A stretch of DNA of 64,000 nucleotides. It comes from an uncultured Lachnospiraceae bacterium (GTDB taxonomy: Bacteria > Bacillota > Clostridia > Lachnospirales > Lachnospiraceae). The stretch is taken from NCBI GenBank assembly GCA_947626285.1, contig CANQRR010000006.1, positions 31,789 to 95,788 of the forward strand, in the 5' to 3' direction. The notes below the pieces were generated by a model that saw nothing but the letters and a program-made list of their open reading frames with translations, was not told where the DNA came from and searched no databases. Numbering within the stretch: position 1 is the stretch's first letter; each line of letters starts with the position of its first letter. A program made the translations under genes and the position numbers. This document shows positions 53,090 through 62,275 of the stretch, piece by piece.

Positions 53090-54127
53090 ATGGGGTATAG
53101 AATTAGTGAAGTTCAGTTGAAAAATTTTGGAATGATCGAGAATTTTTCCAGCAATCAGTTCGCAAATATCAATCTCATAATAGGAGAAAATGGGACAGGG
53201 AAAACTTTTTTTCTGAAAGCCCTTTATTCTGCGGTTCGCTCCTTGGAAGAATATAAGCGAGGGGATGATATCAAAACCATAAGTGAGGTTCTTTCGGAAA
53301 AATTGAGATGGACGTTTCAGGTAGAAAAGTTGGGCGACATGGTGACGAAGACGGCCGAAGATGGACTGAGTATGAATATGCGATTGGGAAATGATGAGAT
53401 TAATTATCAGTTTTCACAGAGTGCGTCCAGCAAGGTGGGAACGGCTTCGGCGTCTGAAAAAGGAAAAGAGGGTAACTCTGTCTACATTCCGGCTAAGGAA
53501 GTTTTATCTCTCTTTTCTGTTATCTTAAAGTCAAGAGAAGTGGACAAGTCGTTTGGCTTTGACGATACTTATTATGATCTTGTGAAGGCGTTGAGAATTT
53601 CTCCTTCACGAGGAGGAAGGAATTATACAGCATTTGCCGACTCGCGAAAAGTAGTCAGCAATGTAATCGATGGTAAAGTAGACTATGACGAAGAAGCCGG
53701 CAAATGGTTTTACAAGAATAAAAAGAACCAGAAGTTTTCGATAGGCGCGACTTCCGAGGGAGTGAAAAAGGTTGCGATCATGGATCGGTTGCTGGCAAAC
53801 AGATACCTGAATAGCGATTCGATTATTTTCATCGATGAAATTGAGTCTGCGTTGCATCCGGAAGCAATCTGCCAGTTCCTGGATATGATTGATACCATTG
53901 CAAATGATATGGGACTTCAGGTGTTCATTGCCAGTCATTCCTATTTTGTGATAAAAAAGCTTTATCTAATTGCAATGAGAAAACCGGGGCTAGTGAGTTG
54001 TATTTCTTTGAGCAAAGACAAAGAACAGCCGATACATGTCTGCGATCTGCATGATGGAATGCCGGAGAATACGATCATTGACACTTCCATTCGCCTGTAT
54101 GAGCAGGAAATTGAGGAGGTGCTTTGA
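53090..54127 (+). CDS. AAA family ATPase (ABC/SMC-like, AAA_15/21 type)
   Basis: 345 aa. The start MGYRISEVQLKNFGMIENF is the usual opening of this ATPase group; Walker A is GENGTGKT (G32-T39), Walker B FIDEIESALHPE (D249-E250), and the sensor region ends FIASHSYFVIKKL. It is soluble and probably dimerises like Rad50-type ATPases. Its stop codon overlaps the start of the nuclease-like gene (TGATG), so the two products are likely partners, similar in logic to OLD- or Gabija-type ATPase/nuclease pairs but with the nuclease as a separate short protein. GGGAGGG precedes the start. Confidence 0.85.
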   Translation: MGYRISEVQLKNFGMIENFSSNQFANINLIIGENGTGKTFFLKALYSAVRSLEEYKRGDDIKTISEVLSEKLRWTFQVEKLGDMVTKTAEDGLSMNMRLGNDEINYQFSQSASSKVGTASASEKGKEGNSVYIPAKEVLSLFSVILKSREVDKSFGFDDTYYDLVKALRISPSRGGRNYTAFADSRKVVSNVIDGKVDYDEEAGKWFYKNKKNQKFSIGATSEGVKKVAIMDRLLANRYLNSDSIIFIDEIESALHPEAICQFLDMIDTIANDMGLQVFIASHSYFVIKKLYLIAMRKPGLVSCISLSKDKEQPIHVCDLHDGMPENTIIDTSIRLYEQEIEEVL

Positions 54128-54645
54128 TGGCGGTTGTCATTTCGGAATCAGGTATGCAGTTTGGTGCATATGCAGAGGAACAAGTATTCCATTTGGAAAA
54201 GAGCGGTCAGTACACGAAAAAGCTTATGCCAAATGGGATTAAGAGCTGTGAATTTATTTTGCGTCGGGGCAGTAAACTGTTTTTTGTTGAGGCAAAATCA
54301 TCATGCCCGAAACAGATAGAGGCAGATACCCCTAAAGAGAAAAAGGTAAAATATGATGAATACATACAAGATATCGTTTTGAAAATGCGGCATTCGCTTA
54401 CGCTTTATTCTAATATTTTATTTCAGCGTTATGAGACGGAAGGTGTACCGGAGGTATTAAGACAGACGGATATGTCTGCTTTGGAGATTGTGTTGGTGCT
54501 GGTGGTAAAAGAAGCTGAGAAAGAATGGCTGATTCCGTTTCAGGATAAATTCAGGTGTGAATTGAAGAATGAGATAAAAATATGGAAGTCCAGCCTTATT
54601 GTCATGAATGAGGCGATGGCGAGAGGGAAACATTTTATCATATAG
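54127..54645 (+). CDS. Small nuclease-like partner protein (PD-(D/E)XK-like pattern)
   Basis: 172 aa, translationally coupled to the ATPase gene. It shows the pattern of a PD-(D/E)XK core: E42 in SCEFILRRG, then E55-A-K57 in LFFVEAKSS, with E17/E18 upstream. The first acidic position is Glu rather than the usual Asp. The C-terminal half (about 75-172) is helical and ends in a strand pair. No exact family was recognised. It probably acts with the ATPase within the methyltransferase system; catalysis is inferred only from this short pattern. Confidence 0.55.
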   Translation: MAVVISESGMQFGAYAEEQVFHLEKSGQYTKKLMPNGIKSCEFILRRGSKLFFVEAKSSCPKQIEADTPKEKKVKYDEYIQDIVLKMRHSLTLYSNILFQRYETEGVPEVLRQTDMSALEIVLVLVVKEAEKEWLIPFQDKFRCELKNEIKIWKSSLIVMNEAMARGKHFII

Positions 54646-54668
54646 ATTGAGAAAGGAGATTTTCTCCT

Positions 54669-56900
54669 GTGAACAAGATAATAGAGACAGCACTCCCCTT
54701 ATCAGAAATCAACGATGCGGCGATTCGGGAAAAGGCAGGGAAAGCCGGCCATCCGGCGAATCTTCATATGTGGTGGGGGCGTAGTCCGGAAGCATCTTCT
54801 TTGGCTGCATTGACAGCTGCTATGCTGGATTTTTCCGATGAAACGAAGAAGGCGGATATGACGCTGTTGGCAGAAGTCGCTTTCGGTGATAAGGATGCGC
54901 TTGAAACTGTGCGTAGCAGATTAGACGAGTGCGATACGCTGCCGACTGTCTGGGATCCGTTTGCAGGATTTGGAGGTATCCCTATTGCCGCCGGAAGGCT
55001 TGGATTGAAAGCTGCGGCAAACGATCTGAATCCGGTGGCGGCGATGATGACAAGAGCTGCGATAGACATTCCTGCTCGTTTTGCATCTTTGCGGCCGGTT
55101 CATCCGGGTGCAGCGGAGCGCATTGTCTATACTGGTGCGGAAGGTCTTGCGGAGGATGTCCGATTTTACGGCGAGTGGATGGAGAATCGGGCACGTGCGC
55201 GACTGGCGAATAGATATCCGCAAATGGAAAACGGGGAAACCCCGTTCACATGGCTGTGGGTACGAACGGTGAAGTGTCCGAATCCGGCTTGCAATTGTCG
55301 GATTCCGCTGGGGAGTTCCTATCTTCTGAATAAGTCCAAGACGTCCCAGCATTGGGCTGAACCAGTTTTCAAAGAAGGCAGGCTCCATTTTGAGATACAC
55401 GAGGGCGATTGTCCAGACGGGAAAGAGAGCAATAAAATCGGCAGCAACGGTGCGAAATTTCGCTGCCCAGTGTGTGGCGAGGTAACAACGGACGAATACA
55501 TTAAGAAGATGGGAGCGGCACATGAACTTGGTGCGGAGATGATGGCCGTTGTTACAAATACAAACGGCGGAAAATTTTTTTACATGCCGGATGAGACGCA
55601 GAGAGCAGCCGCTGAAATTAAGATGCTGGAGGATGTCCCGCCTGGAAGCATACCAGACAATGCACATTGGTTTTCCCCGCCTGGCTTTGGAATCACAGAA
55701 TATGCGGATCTTTTTACTTCGAGGCAGATGCAGATGTTGTCCACATTCAGCGACTTGGTCCGAGAGGCACAGGATATGGCGGTGTCTGCGGCACTGGCGG
55801 CAGGCATGAGCGAAGAGGAAGATTCTCTGGAAGAAGGCGGGACGGGAGCCCTTGCCTACGGACAGGCGATCGGTGTTTATCTGTCTTTTGTAGTGGATAA
55901 AATGGCTGATTATAACAGCTCTATGTGTTCGTGGCGAACTGCCGGTGCAAATATCCGCAGTACATTTGGGCGGCAGGCCATCCCGATGATCTGGACGTTT
56001 GCGGAGGGCAATCCATTTTCCAACGTGTCGGGCAACTTTAAATCCATGCTGAAAAGCGTGACAGAGAGTATAGAGTGTCTGGACTGCAAAATCCCGTCAG
56101 TGGTATTTCAGGACAATGCAGTCACGATGGAGCATCCGCAGAATGTGTTAGTCTGCACAGAACTGCCTTATTATAGAGACATCGGCTATGCTGACCTGTC
56201 TGGTTTTTTTTACATATGGCTTCGGCGCAGTCTGAAAGATACTTATCCAAAGATGTTTGTTCCGATGGTCACACCGAAGGACGAGCTGTCTACCGTGTCG
56301 ACCTACTATGGGGCGTCTAAGGACGACGCCGAGGAAAAGTACCGATCGGATATGAAGACGGTTTGTGAAAAACTATACGCGAGCAGTACAGTGGATTATC
56401 CGGCTTTGCTGTTTTACTGTTTTCGGAAGAATGACTTGGAGTGTATAAAGGATAGCAGTGCCGGAAGCAACGAGTCTGCATGGGAGTATATGTTGGAAAG
56501 TCTGATTTCTGTCGGTTTCGTGGTTACTGCTGTATGGCCCATGCGGTCGGAAGCAGTATCGGAAAAAGCAGATTCGACGAGAGTATTGATTGTTGCCAGA
56601 AAAGGAACGGATCGAGAAAGCCAGATTACGCGGCGTGGCTTTATCAATGCGCTTATGCGGGGGCTTCCGGATAAGATTCAGAAAATTCTGTCTGCGCATG
56701 TGGATTCGGAGGATAGACTTCTCTCGTGTATGGGACAGGGACTGGAGATATTTTCGAAATTTCAACATGTCCTGAACGCGGATGGTTCTGAGATGTGCGT
56801 ACATGACGCTTTGCAGATGATCTATCAGGAGTGTACGAATGCAATAGCGCAAAAAGATGAAATCGCATCTGGCGGCGATAAAGATACAAAGGAGGACTGA
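54669..56900 (+). CDS. Second DUF1156 methyltransferase-like protein, catalytic motif altered (ELPY)
   Basis: 743 aa from a GTG start at 54669 (GAAAGGAG upstream). It is paralogous to the first DUF1156 protein: KIIETALPLSEINDAAIREK, NLHMWWGRSPEA, SAM motif DPFAGFGG (D96-G103), zinc ribbon CPNPACNC (203-210) and CPVCGEV. At motif IV, where the first protein has TDPPYYDNIGYADLS, this one reads TELPYYRDIGYADLS: E498-L499-P500-Y501. Loss of the Asp-Pro pair suggests weak or no catalysis, so it may bind DNA or the active partner. It lies between the ATPase/nuclease pair and the DUF499 gene, three bases before the latter. Confidence 0.88.
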   Translation: MNKIIETALPLSEINDAAIREKAGKAGHPANLHMWWGRSPEASSLAALTAAMLDFSDETKKADMTLLAEVAFGDKDALETVRSRLDECDTLPTVWDPFAGFGGIPIAAGRLGLKAAANDLNPVAAMMTRAAIDIPARFASLRPVHPGAAERIVYTGAEGLAEDVRFYGEWMENRARARLANRYPQMENGETPFTWLWVRTVKCPNPACNCRIPLGSSYLLNKSKTSQHWAEPVFKEGRLHFEIHEGDCPDGKESNKIGSNGAKFRCPVCGEVTTDEYIKKMGAAHELGAEMMAVVTNTNGGKFFYMPDETQRAAAEIKMLEDVPPGSIPDNAHWFSPPGFGITEYADLFTSRQMQMLSTFSDLVREAQDMAVSAALAAGMSEEEDSLEEGGTGALAYGQAIGVYLSFVVDKMADYNSSMCSWRTAGANIRSTFGRQAIPMIWTFAEGNPFSNVSGNFKSMLKSVTESIECLDCKIPSVVFQDNAVTMEHPQNVLVCTELPYYRDIGYADLSGFFYIWLRRSLKDTYPKMFVPMVTPKDELSTVSTYYGASKDDAEEKYRSDMKTVCEKLYASSTVDYPALLFYCFRKNDLECIKDSSAGSNESAWEYMLESLISVGFVVTAVWPMRSEAVSEKADSTRVLIVARKGTDRESQITRRGFINALMRGLPDKIQKILSAHVDSEDRLLSCMGQGLEIFSKFQHVLNADGSEMCVHDALQMIYQECTNAIAQKDEIASGGDKDTKED

Positions 56901-56903
56901 GAT

Positions 56904-59900
56904 ATGCTGGAGAATTATGAACTTGTGCAAAAAGGTTTTCGGATTTTGCATCCGTTGATGGCCGGTTATATCGGACAGGAGTTTAATCGCGTCTATAAGA
57001 ATGGATGGTGGAGGGAGGTTCTGAAGGCACTCAGCGATCAGTATGATTTGCCTCAATCCGGGGGATATGGTGAGTTGATCGACTCTCTGGATGTTATGAA
57101 TTGCCTTCGACTGATCGATCGCTGCTGGAATGAGGTATTCAGGACAAAACTTTCACTGGATTATCGTACATGGGCAAAGGAATTGGTCGGTGTTCGAAAC
57201 AAAGCTGCGCATATCGGGGGTCAGGATTTTTCCGAGAGCTATGCGGAAAGAGCGTTGGATACGATGGCGCTTATCTGTGAAGCTTTTGACGCAGAGGGCG
57301 TTGAGGAAATCCGTGCACTCTACAGGAAGCTGCGCTATGGTTCGGAAAAAGGCTCTGCGGCAGCGACAGCGGTTCCTGTTTCCACACCTGCAAAGGCAGC
57401 AAAGCAGAATGAGGGAGTCATGACAAAATCGTTTGGACAGAATCTCCCGAGCTGGCGCGACGTGATACAGCCCCACCCGGATGTGGCGGAGGGGCGTTAT
57501 CGGGTTGCCGAATTTGCCGCTGATTTAGCACAGGTTTCACGGGGAGAGGGCGCGATTGAGTACAGGGATCCGGTTGAGTTTTTTAATCGTACCTATGTAA
57601 CGGAGGGAATGGCAGGCCTGTTAGTGGAATCTCTTCAGAGACTCTCCGGGCAGGGCGGAGAACCGGTCATTCAGTTGAAAACGGCTTTTGGCGGTGGCAA
57701 AACGCATAGTATGCTGGCGCTCTATCATATGGTTCGCGGTGGCATTTCCATTGACCGAATCCCCAGTTTAAAACCGATCATGGAAAGGGCTGGACTTGAC
57801 AAATTGCCGAAGGCGAATGTTGCGGTAATTGTCGGCTCGTCGCTTGATCCTACGCGAAAAAAGAATCCGGCGAATCTTCCGAAGTATACGGTCAACACGA
57901 TTTGGGGTGAGATGGCTTATCAGCTTGTCACTTCAGCCGGAAGACCAGATCTTTACAGCATTGTGAGCGACGCCGACAGGCGAGGGGTGTCTCCGGGTTC
58001 TGATGCACTGAAGAATCTTCTCAACAATTGCGGTCCATGTCTGATCCTTATGGATGAGCTGGTGGCCTATGCAAAGAAGATTTATGGTGTCGACGGACTC
58101 CCGGCAGGTTCCTATGATAACTTTATCACTTTCATTCAGGAAATAACGGAAGCTGCAAGGGCAAGCGAAAACAGTATCGTAGTCGCGTCTATTCCGGAAT
58201 CTGAAATTGAAATTGGCGGAGAAGCCGGAAAGACAGCTTTGGAGACTATTGAGCATACGTTTGGTCGTATGGAATCTATCTGGAAGCCGGTGGCGGCGAA
58301 CGAGGGATTTGAAGTCGTCCGGCGCAGGCTGTTTCTCCCTTGCAGGGATACGCAGGCAAGGGATATGGTTTGTAATGCTTTCAGCAGTTTGTACCAGGAG
58401 AATTCTTCTGACTTCCCGACGGAGACCAAAGAGGTGGAGTACAGGGATCGCATGGTATCCTGTTATCCGATCCATCCGGAGATTTTTGACCGCCTGTATG
58501 GGGATTGGGCGACCCTGGAGCGTTTTCAGCGCACCCGTGGCGTTCTACGCCTGATGGCAGCAGTGATCCACGAGCTTTGGATGGGAAATGATTCCAGCGC
58601 AATGATCATGCCTGGGACGATTCCTCTGAATACGCCGAATGTGCGTGATGAGTTGGTGCGCCATCTGCCGGACACCTGGAACAGCATTATTGACCGTGAA
58701 GTTGACGGCAAGGATTCTATTCCCTACCAGAAAGACCAGTCAACAACCCGTTACGGTCGACTGCATGCTGCGAGGCGTGTTGCCAGAACGATTATGCTTG
58801 GCAGTGCGCCGAGTACTTCTGCGCTCCGGGATCAGACGCTTCGTGGTCTGGAGGCGTCGAGAATCCGGTTGGGTGTTGTTCAGCCGGGACAGAGTATTGC
58901 GGATTTCAATGATGCGCTGAATACGCTTCATGGCTCTCTGTCTTATTTATACAACAATCAGAATGGCACTCGGTTCTGGTATGATACGAAACCAACCCTT
59001 AGAAAGACATCTGAGGATCGTGCCTCTCAGGTATCAGACGCGGATGTTGTCATGGAGATTGAGACAAGGCTTAGAAAACTGCGCAGAGAGTCTCCATTTT
59101 CAGGCTTACATATCTGTCCTGCTTCTTCTAATGATATTCCGGATGAACAGGCTGCAAGGCTGGTCGTTCTCAGACCGGAGGATACGTTCCGACGGGTAAA
59201 TGGAAAGGACAATGGGAATGCTCTGGCGACTGTTGTTGATTACCTGAACATGAGAGGGTCTTCTCCTCGTGTATATCGGAATATGCTAGCATTTATGGCT
59301 CCGGATCAAGATAAACTTCATGATCTTCAGGTCGAGGTGAAGCGGTTTGAGGCATGGAAGTCTATTATTACTGATAAGGATGATCTGAATCTGGACGGGG
59401 GACAGCTTCGAGAGGCTGAGAACAGCCTGAATCGCAGCAATAAGTCTGTTGACACAAAGATAAAAGAAACCTATTGTTGGCTGTTGGTTCCGTATATTGA
59501 TCAGTATGAGGATATAAAGACTGTCCAATGGGAAATCAGCAACTTGGGTGGCGGTGAGGAAGAGATTGTTTCCAAAGCGGCAAAAAAGATGCTTCAGAAT
59601 GAGCAAATTATCAGTAACTGGGCACCGGCTCTTTTAAAAATGAGTCTGGATGACCTGCTCTGGAAGGATTCCGATGATATTGCAGTGAAGAAATTGTGGG
59701 AGTTTCTCTGTACTTACTGTTATCTGCCGAGGCTTGCAAATTACGGAGTTTTGGAAGATGCAATCAGAAGAGGAATCCTTTCAACTGAATTTTTCGGTCT
59801 TGCTGCAGGATATGCAGGAGATCGCTATATCGATTTAAAACTGAACGATACAGTGTTTTCCATCAATCCCTCTGATTTGCTGGTGAAGCCTTCTGTTGCC

Positions 59901-60311
59901 ATGAAGCAGATCATAGAGGAACAAAAGTCTTCTGCTACGAGTGGTACATATTCGGATATCTTTGGCGCTGCGGGCAGCTCTGGCAGCGGAACAACAGAGG
60001 ATCAGAGCGGACAGACACAAACAGGTGGAAACTCTGGGCAGACAGATGAAGGCGCAGGAGGAACTGCTACACCTAAAAATACGCGATTCTTTATGTCTGC
60101 GAAGTTGGACAATACCCGCGTGAATAAGAATGTGAACGATTATGTCACAGAGGTTATTCAACATCTGATGTCTGTAAATGGAGCAAATGTTGAGTTGACT
60201 TTGGAAGTCAGTGTCAGTGCGCCGAACGGGATACCTTCTTCTGTCGTAAGAACGGTGTCGGAGAACTGCCGTACGTTGAAGATTCAGGATTTTGGATTTG
60301 AGGATAATTGA
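56904..60311 (+). CDS. DUF499 ATPase with N-terminal HEPN-like (Swt1-type) domain
   Basis: 1135 aa. The first about 130 residues form a helical Swt1/HEPN-like domain with R98-NKAA-H103 (Rx4H) in VGVRNKAAHIGG. The DUF499 AAA+ region follows: EYRDPVEFFNRTYVTEGM, Walker A TAFGGGKTH (260-268), Walker B CLILMDELVAYAKK near residue 380. A Ser/Gly/Gln-rich linker (about residues 1015-1055) leads to a C-terminal domain of about 80 residues. DUF499 (COG1483) ATPases accompany DUF1156 methylases and helicases in predicted anti-phage loci, with a role similar to BrxC/PglY of BREX (inference). It is the last gene of this transcript. Confidence 0.88.
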   Translation: MLENYELVQKGFRILHPLMAGYIGQEFNRVYKNGWWREVLKALSDQYDLPQSGGYGELIDSLDVMNCLRLIDRCWNEVFRTKLSLDYRTWAKELVGVRNKAAHIGGQDFSESYAERALDTMALICEAFDAEGVEEIRALYRKLRYGSEKGSAAATAVPVSTPAKAAKQNEGVMTKSFGQNLPSWRDVIQPHPDVAEGRYRVAEFAADLAQVSRGEGAIEYRDPVEFFNRTYVTEGMAGLLVESLQRLSGQGGEPVIQLKTAFGGGKTHSMLALYHMVRGGISIDRIPSLKPIMERAGLDKLPKANVAVIVGSSLDPTRKKNPANLPKYTVNTIWGEMAYQLVTSAGRPDLYSIVSDADRRGVSPGSDALKNLLNNCGPCLILMDELVAYAKKIYGVDGLPAGSYDNFITFIQEITEAARASENSIVVASIPESEIEIGGEAGKTALETIEHTFGRMESIWKPVAANEGFEVVRRRLFLPCRDTQARDMVCNAFSSLYQENSSDFPTETKEVEYRDRMVSCYPIHPEIFDRLYGDWATLERFQRTRGVLRLMAAVIHELWMGNDSSAMIMPGTIPLNTPNVRDELVRHLPDTWNSIIDREVDGKDSIPYQKDQSTTRYGRLHAARRVARTIMLGSAPSTSALRDQTLRGLEASRIRLGVVQPGQSIADFNDALNTLHGSLSYLYNNQNGTRFWYDTKPTLRKTSEDRASQVSDADVVMEIETRLRKLRRESPFSGLHICPASSNDIPDEQAARLVVLRPEDTFRRVNGKDNGNALATVVDYLNMRGSSPRVYRNMLAFMAPDQDKLHDLQVEVKRFEAWKSIITDKDDLNLDGGQLREAENSLNRSNKSVDTKIKETYCWLLVPYIDQYEDIKTVQWEISNLGGGEEEIVSKAAKKMLQNEQIISNWAPALLKMSLDDLLWKDSDDIAVKKLWEFLCTYCYLPRLANYGVLEDAIRRGILSTEFFGLAAGYAGDRYIDLKLNDTVFSINPSDLLVKPSVAMKQIIEEQKSSATSGTYSDIFGAAGSSGSGTTEDQSGQTQTGGNSGQTDEGAGGTATPKNTRFFMSAKLDNTRVNKNVNDYVTEVIQHLMSVNGANVELTLEVSVSAPNGIPSSVVRTVSENCRTLKIQDFGFEDN

Positions 60312-60477
60312 TTCTGAGAGAAGTGTTCTTCAATTTGTAAAAGCTCAGGGAATTGCTCCCGGGATAGTGGTTGGAAGGATGCAATTGGAAGGAATGATCA
60401 GGTACAGTATGCTGAATAATTTGAAAGATAAATATGAGATAGCTGTGCAAAGAAAATATTTGTCAAGAATATTTTGA
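60310..60477 (+). pseudogene. C-terminal remnant of an ImmA/IrrE-type protein
   Basis: An open frame overlapping the end of the DUF499 gene reads FVKAQGIAPGIVVGRMQLEG then LNNLKDKYEI, the characteristic C-terminus of XRE/IrrE-like peptidase proteins (usually ...HPGIVVGRLQ...). Nothing upstream in frame belongs to it, since the DUF499 gene occupies that sequence. It is a fragment and not an intact gene. Confidence 0.6.
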
Positions 60478-60568
60478 AGGATTATGTGATGAGTATCCGC
60501 ATCGGAATGGGCAAACTGATGAAATCCGGTGTGGAAACAGAAACTAAAAGCCCTGCCGGAAGGAGAGC

Positions 60569-60670
60569 GCTGTAAATAATGCTTCAAATTCAGTAATGTC
60601 CGAATCAGTGTCCAAATTAATGTCCGAATTAGAAAAACAAGTAATAAAGTATATTCTAGAGAAATCATAA
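60569..60670 (+). pseudogene. Short remnant resembling the tail of an AlbA_2-type protein
   Basis: A frame of about 33 codons ends at 60670 and reads SESVSKLMSELEKQVIKYILEKS, similar to the repetitive Ser/Glu linker before the winged helix of AlbA_2/GHKL proteins. A related, frameshifted gene follows at 60738. The stretch 60480-60570 holds nothing that I can support. Confidence 0.3.
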
Positions 60671-60737
60671 AGAGTTTGGTATGAGCAGTATAAATTGCAG
60701 AGCAGTTTGAACATGATTGTGAATGGGAGATTATTCT

Positions 60738-62085
60738 ATGTCAGAGAGTCAAAACATTGAATATAAAGAATCCTGGCGCGATGAATATCTGAAATGGATA
60801 TGCGGATTTGCCAATGCGCAAGGCGGGACTATCTATATTAGGAATAAATGATTCCGGTAAAGTTGTCGGTGTGAAGGACATCAAAAAACTGATGGAGGAT
60901 ATTCCGAATAAGATTCAGTCCAGACTTGGTATCGTCGCTGATGTGAATAAACATACAAAAAACGGAAATGATTATTTGGAGATTAAGGTTAAGCCAAGTA
61001 CATTTCCCATTAGCTATCACGGGGAATTTCATTATCGGAGTGGCAGCACGAAACAGCAGCTTACGGGGATTGCGCTATCAGAATTTATTATGAACAAAAC
61101 CGGATTCCGATGGGAAGACGTTACGGTTGATAATATTACCGTGGATGATCTGGATGATGAGAGCTTTAAAATATTTCGCAGAGAAGCTCTCCGCAGAAGA
61201 CGAATGACACGAGAAGAATTGGATATATCAAATGAAGAATTGTTGAATAAACTGCATTTGATGATAGACGGCAAACTGAAACGTTCGGCAGTTCTTTTGT
61301 TTTATCACGACCCTGCGATAGTTCAGAATGGAAGCCATGTGCAGATTGGCAAGTTCGGAGAAGGAGCAGACCTGCAGTATCAGGATATGCTGGAAGGATC
61401 TCTGATCACAACAGCGGACAAAGTGGTAGATTTGATTTATCTCAAGTACTTGAAAGCGAAAATTACCTTTGAGCACGACAGGCGGATTGAAACATATCCA
61501 TTTGCAAGAGATGCTGTACGAGAGGCGGTTTATAATGCTATTATTCACAATTGCTATATGTTCGGGGCGTCTATTCAGATTCGCATTGAAGATGACGCAA
61601 TGATTATCAGTAATAGTTGTATTCTGCCGGAAGGATGGACGGTTGATACATTGATGGGAAAGCATGATTCACAGCCTTATAATCCGGATATAGCCAATGT
61701 TTTTTATCGTGCAGGATATATTGAGCATTGGGGACGCGGTATTCAGAAAATCTGTGATGCTTGTAAGGAGTTAGGTGCGGAACTTCCGGTATATGAGTTG
61801 TTGGGGCATGGAATTCGCATTCATTTTAAAGCATTGCAAAGTGCATTAATAGATCAGCCAAAGATTCCAAAGGATCAGTCTGATACTTTGGCGGATACTT
61901 TGGCGGATAAAATTGTTGCTTTGTTGAATCAGAATCCGTTTTTAACTCAGAAAGAATTAGCGGAAAATACTAAAATATCAGTACCATCTGTTAAGCGAAC
62001 TATGAAAATGCTTTCAGACAGTGGAAAGATTGTCCGCAAAGGAGGAAAACGTTTCGGATACTGGGAAACGCATATAGGACAATGA
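60738..62085 (+). pseudogene. Frameshifted AlbA_2 (Schlafen-like)/GHKL ATP-binding protein with winged helix
   Basis: The frame from ATG 60738 starts with the AlbA_2 signature NIEYKESWRDEYLKWICGFAN and QGGTIYI, then stops. The rest of the protein continues in another frame as GINDSGKVVGVKD. Removing one base (an extra A at 60840) rejoins GGTIYI to GINDSG, exactly the family sequence. The remainder (to 62085, about 415 codons) holds the AlbA_2 core, a GHKL-type ATP-binding half with EAVYNAIIHNCYMFGASI, and a winged helix near the end (LTQKELAENTKISVPSVKRT). An in-frame ATG at 60808 would give a product lacking the domain start. It is either a recent pseudogene or a sequence error. Confidence 0.8.
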
Positions 62086-62275
62086 AATAAAATTTGGAGG
62101 GAGTCGGACCAATTCGATTCTCTTTCGTTACGGAAGATATGACTCTTGCCATTTATGGCAAGGATTGGCGATGTGGCAAGGTGCTGGATGAGTTTTGAGA
62201 TGACAAGCGGGGATTGCGTGGTAGAATGAGACAGTGATCAATTTTGGCAAAAGGCTAATGCTAAAGAGGTAACAG
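62086..62275. other. Intergenic region without recognisable gene
   Basis: The 190 bp between the AlbA_2 pseudogene and the acetyltransferase contain only short frames. An AAAGAGGT ribosome binding site precedes the acetyltransferase start. Confidence 0.5.

Noticed and set aside
41415..60311. Assignment of the whole locus to DISARM or BREX
   Set aside because: The helicase resembles DrmD and DUF499 is BrxC/PglY-like, but DrmA, DrmB (DUF1998), DrmC, PglZ, BrxL and PglX are absent, so neither name fits.
60831..60850. Programmed frameshift in the AlbA_2 gene
   Set aside because: No slippery heptamer or downstream stimulatory structure is evident; a simple one-base insertion explains the sequence.
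62098..62130. Possible tRNA-Ser end (GGAGGGAGTCGGACC...)
   Set aside because: No complete cloverleaf could be built on either strand.
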